The notes: generated from the letters alone by a model not told the origin. DNA of 64,000 bases from JAFECT01 sp036501825 (GCA_036501825.1 DASXZP010000026.1:372001-436000); one strand, 5' to 3'; numbered from the stretch's first letter, positions 28,203 through 37,179 are shown. Made by a program: numbers and translations.

Positions 28203-28281
28203 GATGTTTTTTCGCCGATGTCGGGAGGCTCGCCGCCCGTTCGTCCTCGGGTTACAAGCAACGCTGAAAAGGACCCTCCCG

Positions 28282-28938
28282 ATGCGCCCCACCATCACCG
28301 CCTTTGCCGCAGCGCCCGACCGGGGCCGGGGCCTGGCGCGCGACATGCACGTCCGCTGGGCGCTGGAGGAGGTCGGCCAGCCCTACGACGTGCGCCTGGT
28401 CAGCTTCGCCGAGATGAAGGCGCCCGCGCACCGAGCGCTGCAGCCCTTCGGCAAGATCCCGACCTATCAGGAGGGCGACCTCGCCCTGTTCGAATCCGGC
28501 GCCATCGTACTGCGCATCGCAGAGACTCACGCCGGTCTGCTGCCCACCGATTCCGACGCGCGGGCGCGCGCGATCGCGTGGATGTTCTGCGCCGCCGCGA
28601 CCGTCGAGCCGCCGATCGTCGACCGCGAATTCTCCCGCTTCAACGAGCACGACAAACCCTGGTACGAAGACCGCCTGCCGATCACCATCAACCGCGTCCG
28701 CGAGTGCCTGCGCGACCTGTCCGCCCGCCTCGGCGACGCCGACTGGCTCGACGGCGACTTCAGCGCCGGCGATCTCCTGATGATCGAGGTCCTGCGCCGC
28801 CCCGCCGCGTCGCCCGCCATCGACGACTTCCCAAACCTGAAAGCCTACGTCGCCCGCGGCGAAGCCCGCCCTGCGTTCAAACGCGCCTTCGAAGCGCAGC
28901 TGGCGGTGTTTGAAGCGAGCGATGGGGGGAAAGGTTAA
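28282..28938 (+). CDS. Glutathione S-transferase family protein
   Basis: 218 residues. Thioredoxin-fold N-terminus (MHVRWALEEVGQPYDVRLV, GKIPTYQEGDLALFESGAI with the cis-Pro and ES that binds glutathione) and all-helical C-terminal domain ending KRAFEAQLAVFE. AAGGA precedes the start. Its last codons and TAA lie in a half family 1 element (28926-28946). Confidence 0.88.
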   Translation: MRPTITAFAAAPDRGRGLARDMHVRWALEEVGQPYDVRLVSFAEMKAPAHRALQPFGKIPTYQEGDLALFESGAIVLRIAETHAGLLPTDSDARARAIAWMFCAAATVEPPIVDREFSRFNEHDKPWYEDRLPITINRVRECLRDLSARLGDADWLDGDFSAGDLLMIEVLRRPAASPAIDDFPNLKAYVARGEARPAFKRAFEAQLAVFEASDGGKG

Positions 28939-28946
28939 GGCGTCCC
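28926..28946 (+). repeat. Half family 1 element at GST 3' end
   Basis: GGGGAAAGGTTAAGGCGTCCC resembles the left arm GGGGACAGGTTAAGGTGTCCC with two changes. No right arm is seen. It provides the GST TAA stop, so it looks like a decayed copy. Confidence 0.65.
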
Positions 28947-28957
28947 GATGTCTTTCA

Positions 28958-29272
28958 TCAGAACTCGAATGCTTCTTTCAGCCGTTCGATGCGGTGCATG
29001 CGCTCGTGGAGTATCGTCACGATGCCAACGGCGCCGTCCTCGAGGACCTTCCAGTAGATGAAGTGCTTCTCATATCGGCAGATATAGCCGTCCACACCGA
29101 ACTCCGCCGGGATTGCACGCCAGGGAAAGCGCCGCGCTGCGATAGCCTCGAACCGGTCGAACAGGCCGTGGATATGGGTGTCCGCCTGCGCTTCGCTCCA
29201 CGTGTCGCACGTGTATCGATAAATCTCGTCCAGTCGGTGCCCGGCGCGGTCCTGAATACGGAAGCCGGTCAT
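28958..29272 (-). CDS. parE: ParE/RelE-superfamily toxin
   Basis: 104 residues. RLDEIYRYTCDTWSEAQADTHIHGL, then FPWRAIPAEFGVDGYICRYEKHFIYWKVLEDGAVGIVTILHERMH is the ParE-type fold, whose members poison DNA gyrase. Four-base overlap with the upstream antitoxin gene. Convergent with the GST gene. Gyrase as target is family knowledge, not seen here. Confidence 0.9.
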   Translation of the reverse strand: MTGFRIQDRAGHRLDEIYRYTCDTWSEAQADTHIHGLFDRFEAIAARRFPWRAIPAEFGVDGYICRYEKHFIYWKVLEDGAVGIVTILHERMHRIERLKEAFEF

Positions 29273-29547
29273 CGACCTTTGCGGACGTTCCGTTCGATCA
29301 CCGCCGAGGCATCGAGCGCCTGATAGGTGCTGTCGGGTGCAGCGAACGCCTGAGTCAATTCGGCCTTCAGTCGGTCGAAGGCGTCGTCGTCGGCGCGCGC
29401 CTTGTCGCGGCGGATCAGGTCGCGCACGTACTCGCTGACGTTCTCATAGGCGCCATCGTCGCCGACGTTGGCCGCGACGTGTTCGCTCAACATACCGCTT
29501 ACCCTGACGTTGAGGGTCGTCGCTTTCGTCATGCGCCCAGGTTCCAT
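29269..29547 (-). CDS. parD: ParD-like antitoxin
   Basis: 92 residues. TLNVRVSGMLSEHVAANV is the ribbon-helix-helix N-terminus; VSEYVRDLIRRD is the second helix; the acidic C-terminal region wraps the toxin. ATG 29547 is chosen since TGAGGA lies ten bases upstream; ATG 29532 is possible. A LexA box lies 69 bases upstream, so this operon may be SOS-regulated as well as autoregulated. Confidence 0.9.
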   Translation of the reverse strand: MEPGRMTKATTLNVRVSGMLSEHVAANVGDDGAYENVSEYVRDLIRRDKARADDDAFDRLKAELTQAFAAPDSTYQALDASAVIERNVRKGR

Positions 29548-29615
29548 GGCTCAGTTGTCCTCATATTATGGAATATTGTGGACAATGCAAGGGTTTCCCT
29601 TGGATTGGCATGTGT

Positions 29616-29630
29616 GTTCTCTATATGTTC
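29616..29630 (-). promoter_or_regulatory. LexA (SOS) box upstream of parDE
   Basis: GTTC-TCTATAT-GTTC, exactly the alphaproteobacterial LexA operator spacing, 69 bases upstream of parD. The only plus-strand candidate target is the decayed fragment directly downstream, so parDE is the likely regulated unit. AT-rich promoter-like DNA (29563-29580) lies between box and parD. Confidence 0.75.
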
Positions 29631-29635
29631 TCTGC

Positions 29636-29833
29636 GGAGGAGCCTCGCTCAACGGGCTCGCCGCGTTGACAGGCAAGCCCGCGCGAGTGTTCACGCCGCA
29701 TGTAACGCTGCTGCGCGATCGTCGAGCGGTGAACGACGCCTTCATCACACCTGTGCATTGGCGCGTCGATGAATGCGTCATGATCCATAGTGAGAAAGGA
29801 GCGCGCCGCCACCGCATTCTGGGTCGCAACGAG
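29636..29833 (+). pseudogene. Remnant of a 2'-5' RNA ligase/cyclic phosphodiesterase (ThpR/LigT) gene
   Basis: About 65 codons resemble the C-terminal half of ThpR proteins: FTPHVTLLRDRRAVNDAF keeps one H-x-T motif, followed by ITPVHWRVDECVMIHSEKGARRHRILGR. The N-terminal half with the first H-x-T is missing and the frame then runs into unrelated sequence. Recognition is by eye only. Confidence 0.6.
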
Positions 29834-30012
29834 GGTTCGTTCTCCCGGTCGGCAGAAGGACAGGCAAGCAAAGGCAGTGCACAAAGATTCTATATCGTGG
29901 ACTTTGATCCACGGCCGGCGCGCTACGGCCGCCACATCACCAATGGTACAATCGCGCACCTTCGGTCTTTGACATCGTTGCGCAATGCCGCCTTCGCACG
30001 CGCGCCACCCGG

Positions 30013-30100
30013 CCGTATTTACGGTGATTTGCGGCGGCCGCCGCTCGCGATCGCCTGCCGCCGCCGGCCCGCCCCCACCGTATCTACGGTAGATTTACGG
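30013..30100. promoter_or_regulatory. Twin dyad repeats upstream of fadE (possible operators)
   Basis: Two related copies at 30013-30034 (CCGTATTTACGGTGATTTGC..) and 30078-30100 (CCGTATCTACGGTAGATTTA..), 65 bases apart. The second has nested dyads: CCGTA...TACGG and TCTAC-G-GTAGA. They lie 74-160 bases upstream of fadE. The cognate regulator is unknown. Otherwise 29834-30173 shows no gene. Confidence 0.5.
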
Positions 30101-30173
30101 CCCTGACCGGCGCCATGGTATCCCGGACCCATTCGCTACCTCAGCCGTTCTCCCCCCGACAGCGAGGCTTGCC

Positions 30174-32423
30174 ATGCCCACCTCCTCCTTCCGCCGCGAC
30201 CACCTGACCCGCCCCATCTTCCATTGGGCGCGCACCGCGCTACCGCACATGTCGCAGACCGAGGCGGAGGCCATCGCCGCCGGCGACGTGTGGTGGGACG
30301 CGGAGCTGTTCACCGGCGATCCGGACTGGGAGGCGTTTCTCGACATTCCGCCCGCGCGTCTGAGCGACGAGGAGCGGGCCTTTCTCGACGGCCCGGTGCG
30401 TGAACTCTGCGCCATGCTCGATGACTGGAAGATCACCTGGGAGGACGGCGACCTGCCCGCGCAGGCGTGGGACTTCATCAAGAAGAACCGCTTCTTCGGC
30501 ATGATCATTCCCAAGGCCTACGGCGGCCTCGAGTTCGGCCCTTACGCCCACTCCGAAGTGGTGCGCACCATCTCCAGCCGTTCGGCGACCGCGGCGGTGA
30601 CGGTGATGGTGCCCAACTCGCTGGGACCGGGCGAGCTGTTGCTGCACTTCGGCACCGACGCGCAGAAAGACCACTGGCTGCCGCGCCTGGCGGACGGACG
30701 CGAAATCCCCGCCTTCGGCCTGACCAGTCCCCAGGCCGGTTCCGACGCCGCGTCGATGGTCGACACCGGCGTGGTGTGCAAGGGCGAGTTCGAAGGCCGC
30801 GAGGTCGTCGGCCTGCGCCTGAACTGGCACAAGCGTTACATCACGCTAGGGCCCGTCGCGACCGTGCTTGGTCTCGCGTTCAAGCTCTCCGATCCCGACC
30901 ATCTGTTGAGCGACGTCGTCGATCGAGGCATCACCGTCGCGCTCGTGCCCACGAACAGGCCCGGCGTCGAGATCGGCCGCCGCCACCTGCCGGCGATGCA
31001 GGCGTTCCAGAACGGGCCCAACTGGGGCCGCGACGTGTTCCTGCCGTTGGACGCGGTGATCGGCGGCGAGGCGCAGGTCGGCAAGGGCTGGGCCATGCTG
31101 AACGCGGCGCTGGCGGCGGGCAGGGGCATCTCGCTGCCGTCGCAGTCGGCGGCGGGCGCGGCGCTCGCCGCGCGCGCGGCCGGCGACTATGCGCGCGTGC
31201 GCCAACAATTCGGCATTCCGATCGGCAAGTTCGAAGGCGTCGCCGAACGCCTCGCGCGCCTGGCCGCCAACGCCTACCGTTTGGACGCGGCGCGGCGGTT
31301 CACCTGTGCGGGCCTGGCGCTGGGGCATCATCCGTCGGTGGTTTCCGCGATCATGAAACAGGGCGCCACTGAGCGCCTGCGCGTCTCAGCCATCGACGCC
31401 ATGGACGTGTTCGCCGGCAAGGCGATCATCGACGGGCCGCAGAACATCATCGGCAACGTCTATCGCACCGTGCCCATCGGCATCACGGTGGAAGGCGCCA
31501 ACATCCTGACCCGCAGCCTGATCCTGTTCGGCCAAGGCGCCGTGCGCGCCCACCCGTTCCTGTTGCGCGAAATGCAGGCGCTGCAGGACAAGGACGAAGC
31601 CAAGGGCCTCGACGACTTCGATGCGGTGTTCTGGAAACACGTGGAGCACAGCGTGGTGACCGCCATGCGCGCCTTCGCCCGCGCCTGGACCGACGGCGCG
31701 ATCTCGCCGGCGCCGGCGGCGGGACCGGTGCGGCAATACTACCGCATGATCGGCCGCTATGCCGCGGCGTTCGCGCTCACCTCCGACGTGGCGCTGCTGA
31801 CCATGGGCGGCGCGCTGAAGCGCAAGGAAATGCTGTCCGGCCGCTTCGGCGACATCCTGTCGGAGCTATACATGCTCTGCGCCGTGCTGAAACGCTGGGA
31901 GGACGAAGGCCGCCAGATCGAGGATTTGCCGCTGGTCGACTACACCATGGCCGAAGGCTTCCTCACCATCGAGACGCGGCTCAAGGAAATCCTCGACAAC
32001 TTCCCCGACCGCATCGCCGCCTGGCTGCTGCGCCTGTTCGTGCTCCCCTTCGGCGTCGTGCGCCACGGCCCGCGCGACGCGGTCACCGCCAAATGCGCGC
32101 TGATCCTGCTCGAACCGTCGGCGACGCGTGACCGCCTGGCGGGCCGCCTCTACCTCGGCGCCGGCGAAGACGCCATCGCACGCCTGGAACACGCCTTCGA
32201 ACTGGTGATCCAGACCCAACCCGATCACGACCGCCTGCGCAAAGCCGGCGTCGCCGACTGGCATGAAGCCGAAGCCAAGGGCCTGCTGAACGTCGCCGAC
32301 GCCGCCCGCCTGCAGGAAGCCGACGACGCGGTCGCCGCCGTCCTCGACGTCGACGACTTCGCCCCCGAAGACCTGTCGCCACGGAACCTGCGCAAGCCGG
32401 ACACAAAAGCGGCAGCGGAGTAG
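30174..32423 (+). CDS. fadE: Acyl-CoA dehydrogenase, FadE type
   Basis: 749 residues, FadE length rather than the 380 of ordinary acyl-CoA dehydrogenases. ACAD core: GMIIPKAYGGLEFGPYAHSEV, LTSPQAGSDAASM, then RQQFGIPIGKFEGVAERLARLAANAYRLDA, and the extra C-terminal domain (about 480-740). FAD-dependent first step of fatty acid beta-oxidation. It lacks the N-terminal membrane segment of E. coli FadE (814 residues). Two dyad repeats upstream may be operators. Confidence 0.92.
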   Translation: MPTSSFRRDHLTRPIFHWARTALPHMSQTEAEAIAAGDVWWDAELFTGDPDWEAFLDIPPARLSDEERAFLDGPVRELCAMLDDWKITWEDGDLPAQAWDFIKKNRFFGMIIPKAYGGLEFGPYAHSEVVRTISSRSATAAVTVMVPNSLGPGELLLHFGTDAQKDHWLPRLADGREIPAFGLTSPQAGSDAASMVDTGVVCKGEFEGREVVGLRLNWHKRYITLGPVATVLGLAFKLSDPDHLLSDVVDRGITVALVPTNRPGVEIGRRHLPAMQAFQNGPNWGRDVFLPLDAVIGGEAQVGKGWAMLNAALAAGRGISLPSQSAAGAALAARAAGDYARVRQQFGIPIGKFEGVAERLARLAANAYRLDAARRFTCAGLALGHHPSVVSAIMKQGATERLRVSAIDAMDVFAGKAIIDGPQNIIGNVYRTVPIGITVEGANILTRSLILFGQGAVRAHPFLLREMQALQDKDEAKGLDDFDAVFWKHVEHSVVTAMRAFARAWTDGAISPAPAAGPVRQYYRMIGRYAAAFALTSDVALLTMGGALKRKEMLSGRFGDILSELYMLCAVLKRWEDEGRQIEDLPLVDYTMAEGFLTIETRLKEILDNFPDRIAAWLLRLFVLPFGVVRHGPRDAVTAKCALILLEPSATRDRLAGRLYLGAGEDAIARLEHAFELVIQTQPDHDRLRKAGVADWHEAEAKGLLNVADAARLQEADDAVAAVLDVDDFAPEDLSPRNLRKPDTKAAAE

Positions 32424-32559
32424 CGCCGCGCACAAGCCCGCACGCAACAGCTACCTGCAGACTTCTCCTACATCTGGGGACGAAATAGTCCGGTTCAAGA
32501 ATTGCGCAGGCGCGATTTCTGCGCACCCTGGCGCGCGCTCAGCACAGGGGCTCCCGCCG

Positions 32560-32976
32560 ATGACCGACGCCGCCGCCAGCCGCTTCACCCAGTCGTTCTT
32601 CCACGGCGCCAAGGCCGCCCTGAAGCCGGGCGACCTGATCAGTCCCGGCTACGCCTCCAACTTCGGCCGGCGCAAGCTCGCCGGCTTCGTCTACCTGACC
32701 GCCACCCTCGACGCCGCCGTCTGGGGCGCGGAGCTGGCGGCGGGCGAGGGCCCCGGCCGCATCTACGTCGTGGAGCCCACCGGCGACGTCGAGAACGACC
32801 CCAACCTCACCGACCAGAAATTCCCCGGCAATCCGACGATGTCCTACCGCTCGCGTGATCCCCTGCGCGTCATCGGCGAAGTCACCGGCTGGAGCGGACA
32901 CCCGGCCGACCAGCTCCAGGCCATGCGCGACGCGGTCGCCGACGCTGCGCGACGAGGCGTCGAAGCGATCGAGTAG
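32560..32976 (+). CDS. arr: Rifampin ADP-ribosyltransferase (Arr)
   Basis: 138 residues, full length for the family. FFHGAKAALKPGDLISPGYASNFG, VYLTATLDAAVWGAELAAGEGPGRIYVVEPTG, DPNLTDQKFPGNPTMSYRS and PLRVIGEVTGW are Arr hallmarks, including the active-site His, Tyr and Asp. Arr transfers ADP-ribose from NAD to rifamycins and inactivates them. No integron or transposon is seen around it, so it is likely a chromosomal homologue; resistance is predicted, not shown. Confidence 0.93.
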   Translation: MTDAAASRFTQSFFHGAKAALKPGDLISPGYASNFGRRKLAGFVYLTATLDAAVWGAELAAGEGPGRIYVVEPTGDVENDPNLTDQKFPGNPTMSYRSRDPLRVIGEVTGWSGHPADQLQAMRDAVADAARRGVEAIE

Positions 32977-32985
32977 GCTTGCGTC

Positions 32986-33474
32986 TCAGAGTTCCCGTGT
33001 CATCTCGATCATCGTCGCCCGGAACCCGGCCTTCGCGAACAGCCGCTGCGCGGCTTCGTTCTGCGTCGCCGTGAACAGTACGACCTGCGGCGCGCCTCGC
33101 GCTTCCAGCGCCTGCAGCATCGCGTCGAGCAGCTTGCGGCCAACCCCGCGCTCACGCCGCGCCGGATCGACCAGGATGTCGTAGAGCGCTCCCGCCGGCC
33201 CGCGCAGCGCCATCCAGTCGGGACCCTCCAGCCCCGCATAGGCGTATCCGATCACCGCGCCATCAACCTCGGCGACCAGGATGACGGCCTCCTTCTTGCC
33301 GAGTTGCGAAGCGAGATACCGGCCGTAGCCGCGCGCCGTGTCGGGCGGCGGCGCGATGAACCGCTCCGCATCGAAGCCGTGGTGCAACTCGACCAGCATG
33401 GCGCCCAAACGGCCGAGCGCAGCCTCGTCGCCGGGCAGTGCTGGGCGAATGGTGATCGCGTCCGTCGCAGTCAC
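32986..33474 (-). CDS. GNAT N-acetyltransferase
   Basis: 162 residues from GTG 33474, which overlaps the stop of the upstream DUF1697 gene (GTGA). Acetyl-CoA motif A is VDPARRERGVGRKLLDAML; the late motif is FTATQNEAAQRLFAKAGF. Substrate unknown. Last gene of a minus-strand run DUF3089-DUF1697-GNAT. Confidence 0.85.
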   Translation of the reverse strand: MTATDAITIRPALPGDEAALGRLGAMLVELHHGFDAERFIAPPPDTARGYGRYLASQLGKKEAVILVAEVDGAVIGYAYAGLEGPDWMALRGPAGALYDILVDPARRERGVGRKLLDAMLQALEARGAPQVVLFTATQNEAAQRLFAKAGFRATMIEMTREL

Positions 33475-33986
33475 GTCGCCGCGCTCGCCCACGCCGCCAG
33501 GGTGGCGACGGTGTTCATGTTGCGCGCCGTGCCGGTCTTGGCGGCGGGGATCTTCAGCTTCGAGTGGCCCATGCCCTCATCGTAGAGCACATAGATCTCG
33601 CGCTTGCCCAGCCTGACCTCTTCCTTGGCCTGGCCGGTGACGTGTTTCAGCGCATCCTTCGGCGGCGCCTCGTCGAGGAAGATCGCCACCGTGCGGTTGC
33701 CGGCGGCTTTGGGAAACGGATTGGCCTTCAGCACCGCCGCCATCTCCGCCGCCGTGCGCACCAGCACGCCCACCGGCTTGCCCGCATAGGCCGCCAGCGC
33801 CTTTTCCAGTTTGGCCTTCACCTTGGCCTCGCCGTCGCGGCTGTCGAACACGACGTTCCCGCTGGCGATATAGGTGCGCACCTTGGCGAAGCCGATCTCG
33901 TCGCACATCGCGCGCAACTCGGCCATCGGCAGCTTGCCTGTGCCGCCGACGTTCACCGCCCGCAGAAGCGCAACATAGGCGGTCAA
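33471..33986 (-). CDS. DUF1697 family protein
   Basis: 171 residues from TTG 33986 (LTAYVALLRAVNVGGTGKL), overlapping the upstream stop as TTGA. The start ALLRAVNVGG, middle VRTYIASGNVVF, and end KIPAAKTGTARNMNTV match the DUF1697 family, whose function is unknown. Part of a three-gene coupled run. Confidence 0.88.
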   Translation of the reverse strand: MTAYVALLRAVNVGGTGKLPMAELRAMCDEIGFAKVRTYIASGNVVFDSRDGEAKVKAKLEKALAAYAGKPVGVLVRTAAEMAAVLKANPFPKAAGNRTVAIFLDEAPPKDALKHVTGQAKEEVRLGKREIYVLYDEGMGHSKLKIPAAKTGTARNMNTVATLAAWASAAT

Positions 33987-35107
33987 TGCTGCGCCGCCTG
34001 CCACGCCTTCACCCGGTCCGAGGCGTTCTGCCGGATGCTGGCGTAGAACAAGCCGTAGTCGTTCTTGTGATAGCTGCCGTAGACGAAGGTCAGGGCGTCA
34101 TGGAACCCCTTCGGCGCGCTGTCGGGCACGTCGACCTCGAGCAGGTTGTCCTTGCACTGGGCGCCGGTCAAATGCGGCGTCAGCGCGGGCAGGGTGGTCG
34201 CGGTCTTCGGATAGGGCGGCGTGGGGAACGTGAGCGCGCCGGCGTTGGCTGACGCCGGCGCAACGCCATCGGCGGTCCAGATCAGGGGGTTGGTGCAGAT
34301 GGCCGCCAGCGTGCCGCTCATCTGATGCTTGCCCTGCCACCAATAGTCGACGTTGCGCGTCAGCATGCGCGCGCCGGTGCGGCCCTTCTGGGTGGTGTTC
34401 CACGACACGATGCACCCGGTCGCGGTCGCCTCAGTGCAGGCGGGCAGGCCCAGCGTCGCAAAACTCGACGGCGCATAGGCGCCGATGGCATAGGCGGCGA
34501 CGAGCTGCTTCTTCAGCTGCGGATTGTTCAGGATCTCGTCCTGCAGCAGGCGCACCAAGTGCCCCGTGCCCTGGCTGTGCGAGGCGACGATGAACGGCCG
34601 CCCGTGATTCTCGTGCGCGATGTACCAGCGGAACGCCTTGGCCACGTCGCCGTAGGCCAGCTCCACCGCCGCGTGGTTCTTCAGCCCCGCCAGCGAGGCC
34701 TGGCGGTAGTGCGGCGCATAGATGCGGCAGCAGCCGTTGAAGTCGCTGGCCTGGGCCAGCAGCACCGGTGCGTTGTAGTCGCCCGCTACGTCGTAGGCCG
34801 CGTTCCACACGTCGTTGTGCAGATACATGGTCGGATGGATGAAGAACACGTCCGCGGGCGCCGTCGCTTCATCGACCGCGGCGAATCCCGGCGGCGTTGA
34901 CCGCTCCAGGCCATTGCGGCCGGGGAAGGCGAACCACGCGTCCGGCTTGTCGAAGTCCGGCGCCGGCGGCGGGGTCATCTGGTTGAACGGTTTGTCGGGC
35001 TTGGTCATGCCCTCGCGCACCGCCTTGATCACCCCACACCCGGAGAGGGCCAGGGCCCCGGCCAGCGCGGCGAGCAGGGAAAGACGAAGGCGTTGAAGGG
35101 GTTTCAT
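33983..35107 (-). CDS. DUF3089 alpha/beta-hydrolase-like lipoprotein
   Basis: 374 residues. Lipoprotein signal with lipobox LSGC near residue 24. Hydrolase-like region with ADVFFIHPTMYL and nucleophile Ser in VASHSQGTGHL, typical of DUF3089. Predicted to sit on the periplasmic face of a membrane. The substrate is unknown. First gene of the run with DUF1697 and GNAT. Confidence 0.87.
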   Translation of the reverse strand: MKPLQRLRLSLLAALAGALALSGCGVIKAVREGMTKPDKPFNQMTPPPAPDFDKPDAWFAFPGRNGLERSTPPGFAAVDEATAPADVFFIHPTMYLHNDVWNAAYDVAGDYNAPVLLAQASDFNGCCRIYAPHYRQASLAGLKNHAAVELAYGDVAKAFRWYIAHENHGRPFIVASHSQGTGHLVRLLQDEILNNPQLKKQLVAAYAIGAYAPSSFATLGLPACTEATATGCIVSWNTTQKGRTGARMLTRNVDYWWQGKHQMSGTLAAICTNPLIWTADGVAPASANAGALTFPTPPYPKTATTLPALTPHLTGAQCKDNLLEVDVPDSAPKGFHDALTFVYGSYHKNDYGLFYASIRQNASDRVKAWQAAQH

Positions 35108-35177
35108 GGCGGCTCCCGGACGTTCTCGCGGGAGAGAAGATCACAATTCGCCGCCCGATCAAACGACCCTCGAAGCT

Positions 35178-36596
35178 CTAGGGCGCCTCCGGCGTCTCCA
35201 GTGCGGCGGTGATCGTGCAGCGCACGCCGTCGGGCGCAAACTCGAGCCGGGTCTCGCCGTCCAGGTCGCGGAACAGCCCGTTCTCGAGCAGGCGGCTGCC
35301 GAACCCGCGCCGCGACGGCTCAGTGACCGCCGGACCGCCGCTCTCGCGCCAGGTCAGGTAAAGGTGTCCGTCGTGCGCTGTCCAGGCAATGGCCACGCGG
35401 CCGTCCGCGCACGACAGCGCCCCGTGTTTTGCCGCGTTGGTGGCGAGTTCGTGCAGGGCGAGCGCCAGGGCCAGCGTCTGCTTGGGCGAAAGATCGACCG
35501 ACGGGCCGCCGCTCATAAACCGGTTGGCGGTGAAGGGCGCGATGGCGCGCGCCACCACGTCGGCCACATCGGCGCCCGACCAGCTGCGGCTGGTGAGCAG
35601 GTCGTGGGCGCCCGCCAGCGAAATGATGCGCGCCTCGATCGCCTGGCGCGCTGCGCCGACGTCGACGGCGGTGCGCAGAGTTTGGGTCACCAGCGACTGC
35701 ACGGTGGCGAGGCTGTTCTTCACCCTGTGGTTCAGCTCATTGACCAGCAGACGCTGCAGCTCTTCGCTGCGCTTCACGTCGGCCAGATCGCGGCTGGCGC
35801 CGGCAATGGCCACGGGCTTGCGGTCCGCGCCCTGGCCTTCGAACTCCACCAGGCCCCAGGCGCTCAGCCAGCGCCACGATCCGTCGGTCTGCTTCACCCG
35901 GTACTCGACATCGTAGCGGCCGTCGCCCGTCGGATCGAGCGCCTTGGCCACGCGCGCCCACATGGTCTCCATGTCGTCGGCATGGAACTTGGCCTTCACG
36001 CCCTCTTCGTCGTGCAGGAAGCGCGCTTCGGTCAGGCCGTAGAGTTGCTGGGCGTTGTCGTCATAGATGCAGATGTTGTCGGCGATGGTGTAGCGCCATG
36101 TGCCCATCTTCGACGCCACCATGGCGAGGTCGAAGGTGCGTTGCTGACGCGCCAGCGCCAGGCGCATGCCGTGTTCCTGGCTGACGTCCTGGAAACAGTT
36201 GATTGCGCCCACCACGGCGCCGTCCGCGTCCCTCAGCGGCGCGATGTTGACGCGGGCGACCCAGCGCGTTCCGTCCGGGTTTTCCACCACCGCCTCGACG
36301 CCGTCGAAGCTCTCGCCCGCCAGCACCGCGCGCGCCATCGGCGTCTGGTCCGGCGCGATGTAGTCGCCGTCCAGGGTCTCGACTCGAAAACAGCCGCAGA
36401 ACCGCTGGGCCGGATCCATCAGCTTGGGGGCGCGGGCCCAAAGCTCGACGGCGCGGCGGTTCACACGCAGGATCTGGCCGTCCGCGCCGCAGGCGTAGAC
36501 CCCGATCGGCAGGGCGTCGAGGATCGACTGGTCCAGGTCGAGGAGAGATTCGAGGACCTGCGGCTGGACCGGCAGGTCGAGCTTGAGAACAGACAC
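35178..36596 (-). CDS. PAS-domain HWE-family sensor histidine kinase
   Basis: 472 residues from GTG 36596. Two PAS domains (about 25-145 with LDALPIGVYACGADGQILRVN, and 150-280 with DDNAQQLYGL and the PAC motif YDVEYRVKQTDGSWRWL) then the HWE/HisKA_2 core: NELNHRVKNSLATVQSL (phospho-acceptor His), ALALALHELATNAAKHGAL (N-box) and a short ATP-lid region. No membrane segment, so cytosolic sensing. Divergent from a single-domain response regulator, a probable partner. Longer upstream starts would overlap that gene. Confidence 0.88.
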   Translation of the reverse strand: MSVLKLDLPVQPQVLESLLDLDQSILDALPIGVYACGADGQILRVNRRAVELWARAPKLMDPAQRFCGCFRVETLDGDYIAPDQTPMARAVLAGESFDGVEAVVENPDGTRWVARVNIAPLRDADGAVVGAINCFQDVSQEHGMRLALARQQRTFDLAMVASKMGTWRYTIADNICIYDDNAQQLYGLTEARFLHDEEGVKAKFHADDMETMWARVAKALDPTGDGRYDVEYRVKQTDGSWRWLSAWGLVEFEGQGADRKPVAIAGASRDLADVKRSEELQRLLVNELNHRVKNSLATVQSLVTQTLRTAVDVGAARQAIEARIISLAGAHDLLTSRSWSGADVADVVARAIAPFTANRFMSGGPSVDLSPKQTLALALALHELATNAAKHGALSCADGRVAIAWTAHDGHLYLTWRESGGPAVTEPSRRGFGSRLLENGLFRDLDGETRLEFAPDGVRCTITAALETPEAP

Positions 36597-36804
36597 GGGA
36601 CCCCCAGGGACGCCACCCGATACAACTCGGCCCGACCTCAAACGGCGAAGGGCGCTCCCGGTTCCCGTCCAGCCGAAAAAATGCGCCGCTTCGGCCTCGC
36701 TGCGTCGGCTGGGCGACGGACGCGGGCCTCGATTTCCGAGCGCTACGGCGCTAAGCACGGCCAGCGGCCGGCCCTGGGGGCGCGCCGCCGGGAGGAGCTG
36801 TGGC

Positions 36805-37179
36805 ATGGACGCGTCTCGGCTGAGCGGCCTGCGTGTTCTCGTGGTCGAGGACGAGTCGCTCATCGCCATGCTGATCGAGGATGCACTGACCGACCTCGGC
36901 TGCGTCCTGGTCGCGGTCGCCTCCAACTTGAAGGACGCCCTCGACAAGGCCGGCGCTCTGAACTTCGACATCGCCATCCTGGACGTGAACCTGAACGGCC
37001 AGTCGGCGTTTCCGGTCGCCGAACTCCTGGCGGCGAAGGATGTCCCGTTCGTATTTTCCACCGGTTATGGCGCCTTGGGCCTGCCGGATGCGTTCAGCGG
37101 GGCGCCGCTGCTGTCCAAGCCGTTCGAAGAACACGACGTCGGCCGCGTGCTGGCCGCGGCGCTGCAGCCCAAGACATGA
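36805..37179 (+). CDS. Single-domain response regulator
   Basis: 124 residues, receiver domain only. VLVVEDESLIAMLI, phospho-acceptor Asp in FDIAILDVNLNGQ, T/S in FVFSTGYG and Lys in LLSKPFEE. No output domain, so it probably acts by protein interaction, as with general stress response or HWE partners. GGAGGAG precedes the ATG. ATGA overlap with the next gene indicates an operon. Confidence 0.9.
   Translation: MDASRLSGLRVLVVEDESLIAMLIEDALTDLGCVLVAVASNLKDALDKAGALNFDIAILDVNLNGQSAFPVAELLAAKDVPFVFSTGYGALGLPDAFSGAPLLSKPFEEHDVGRVLAAALQPKT

Noticed and set aside
29834..30106. Continuation of the plus-strand frame as a 212-codon gene
   Set aside because: After the ThpR-like part the translation is low-complexity and runs through the twin dyads; no gene supported.
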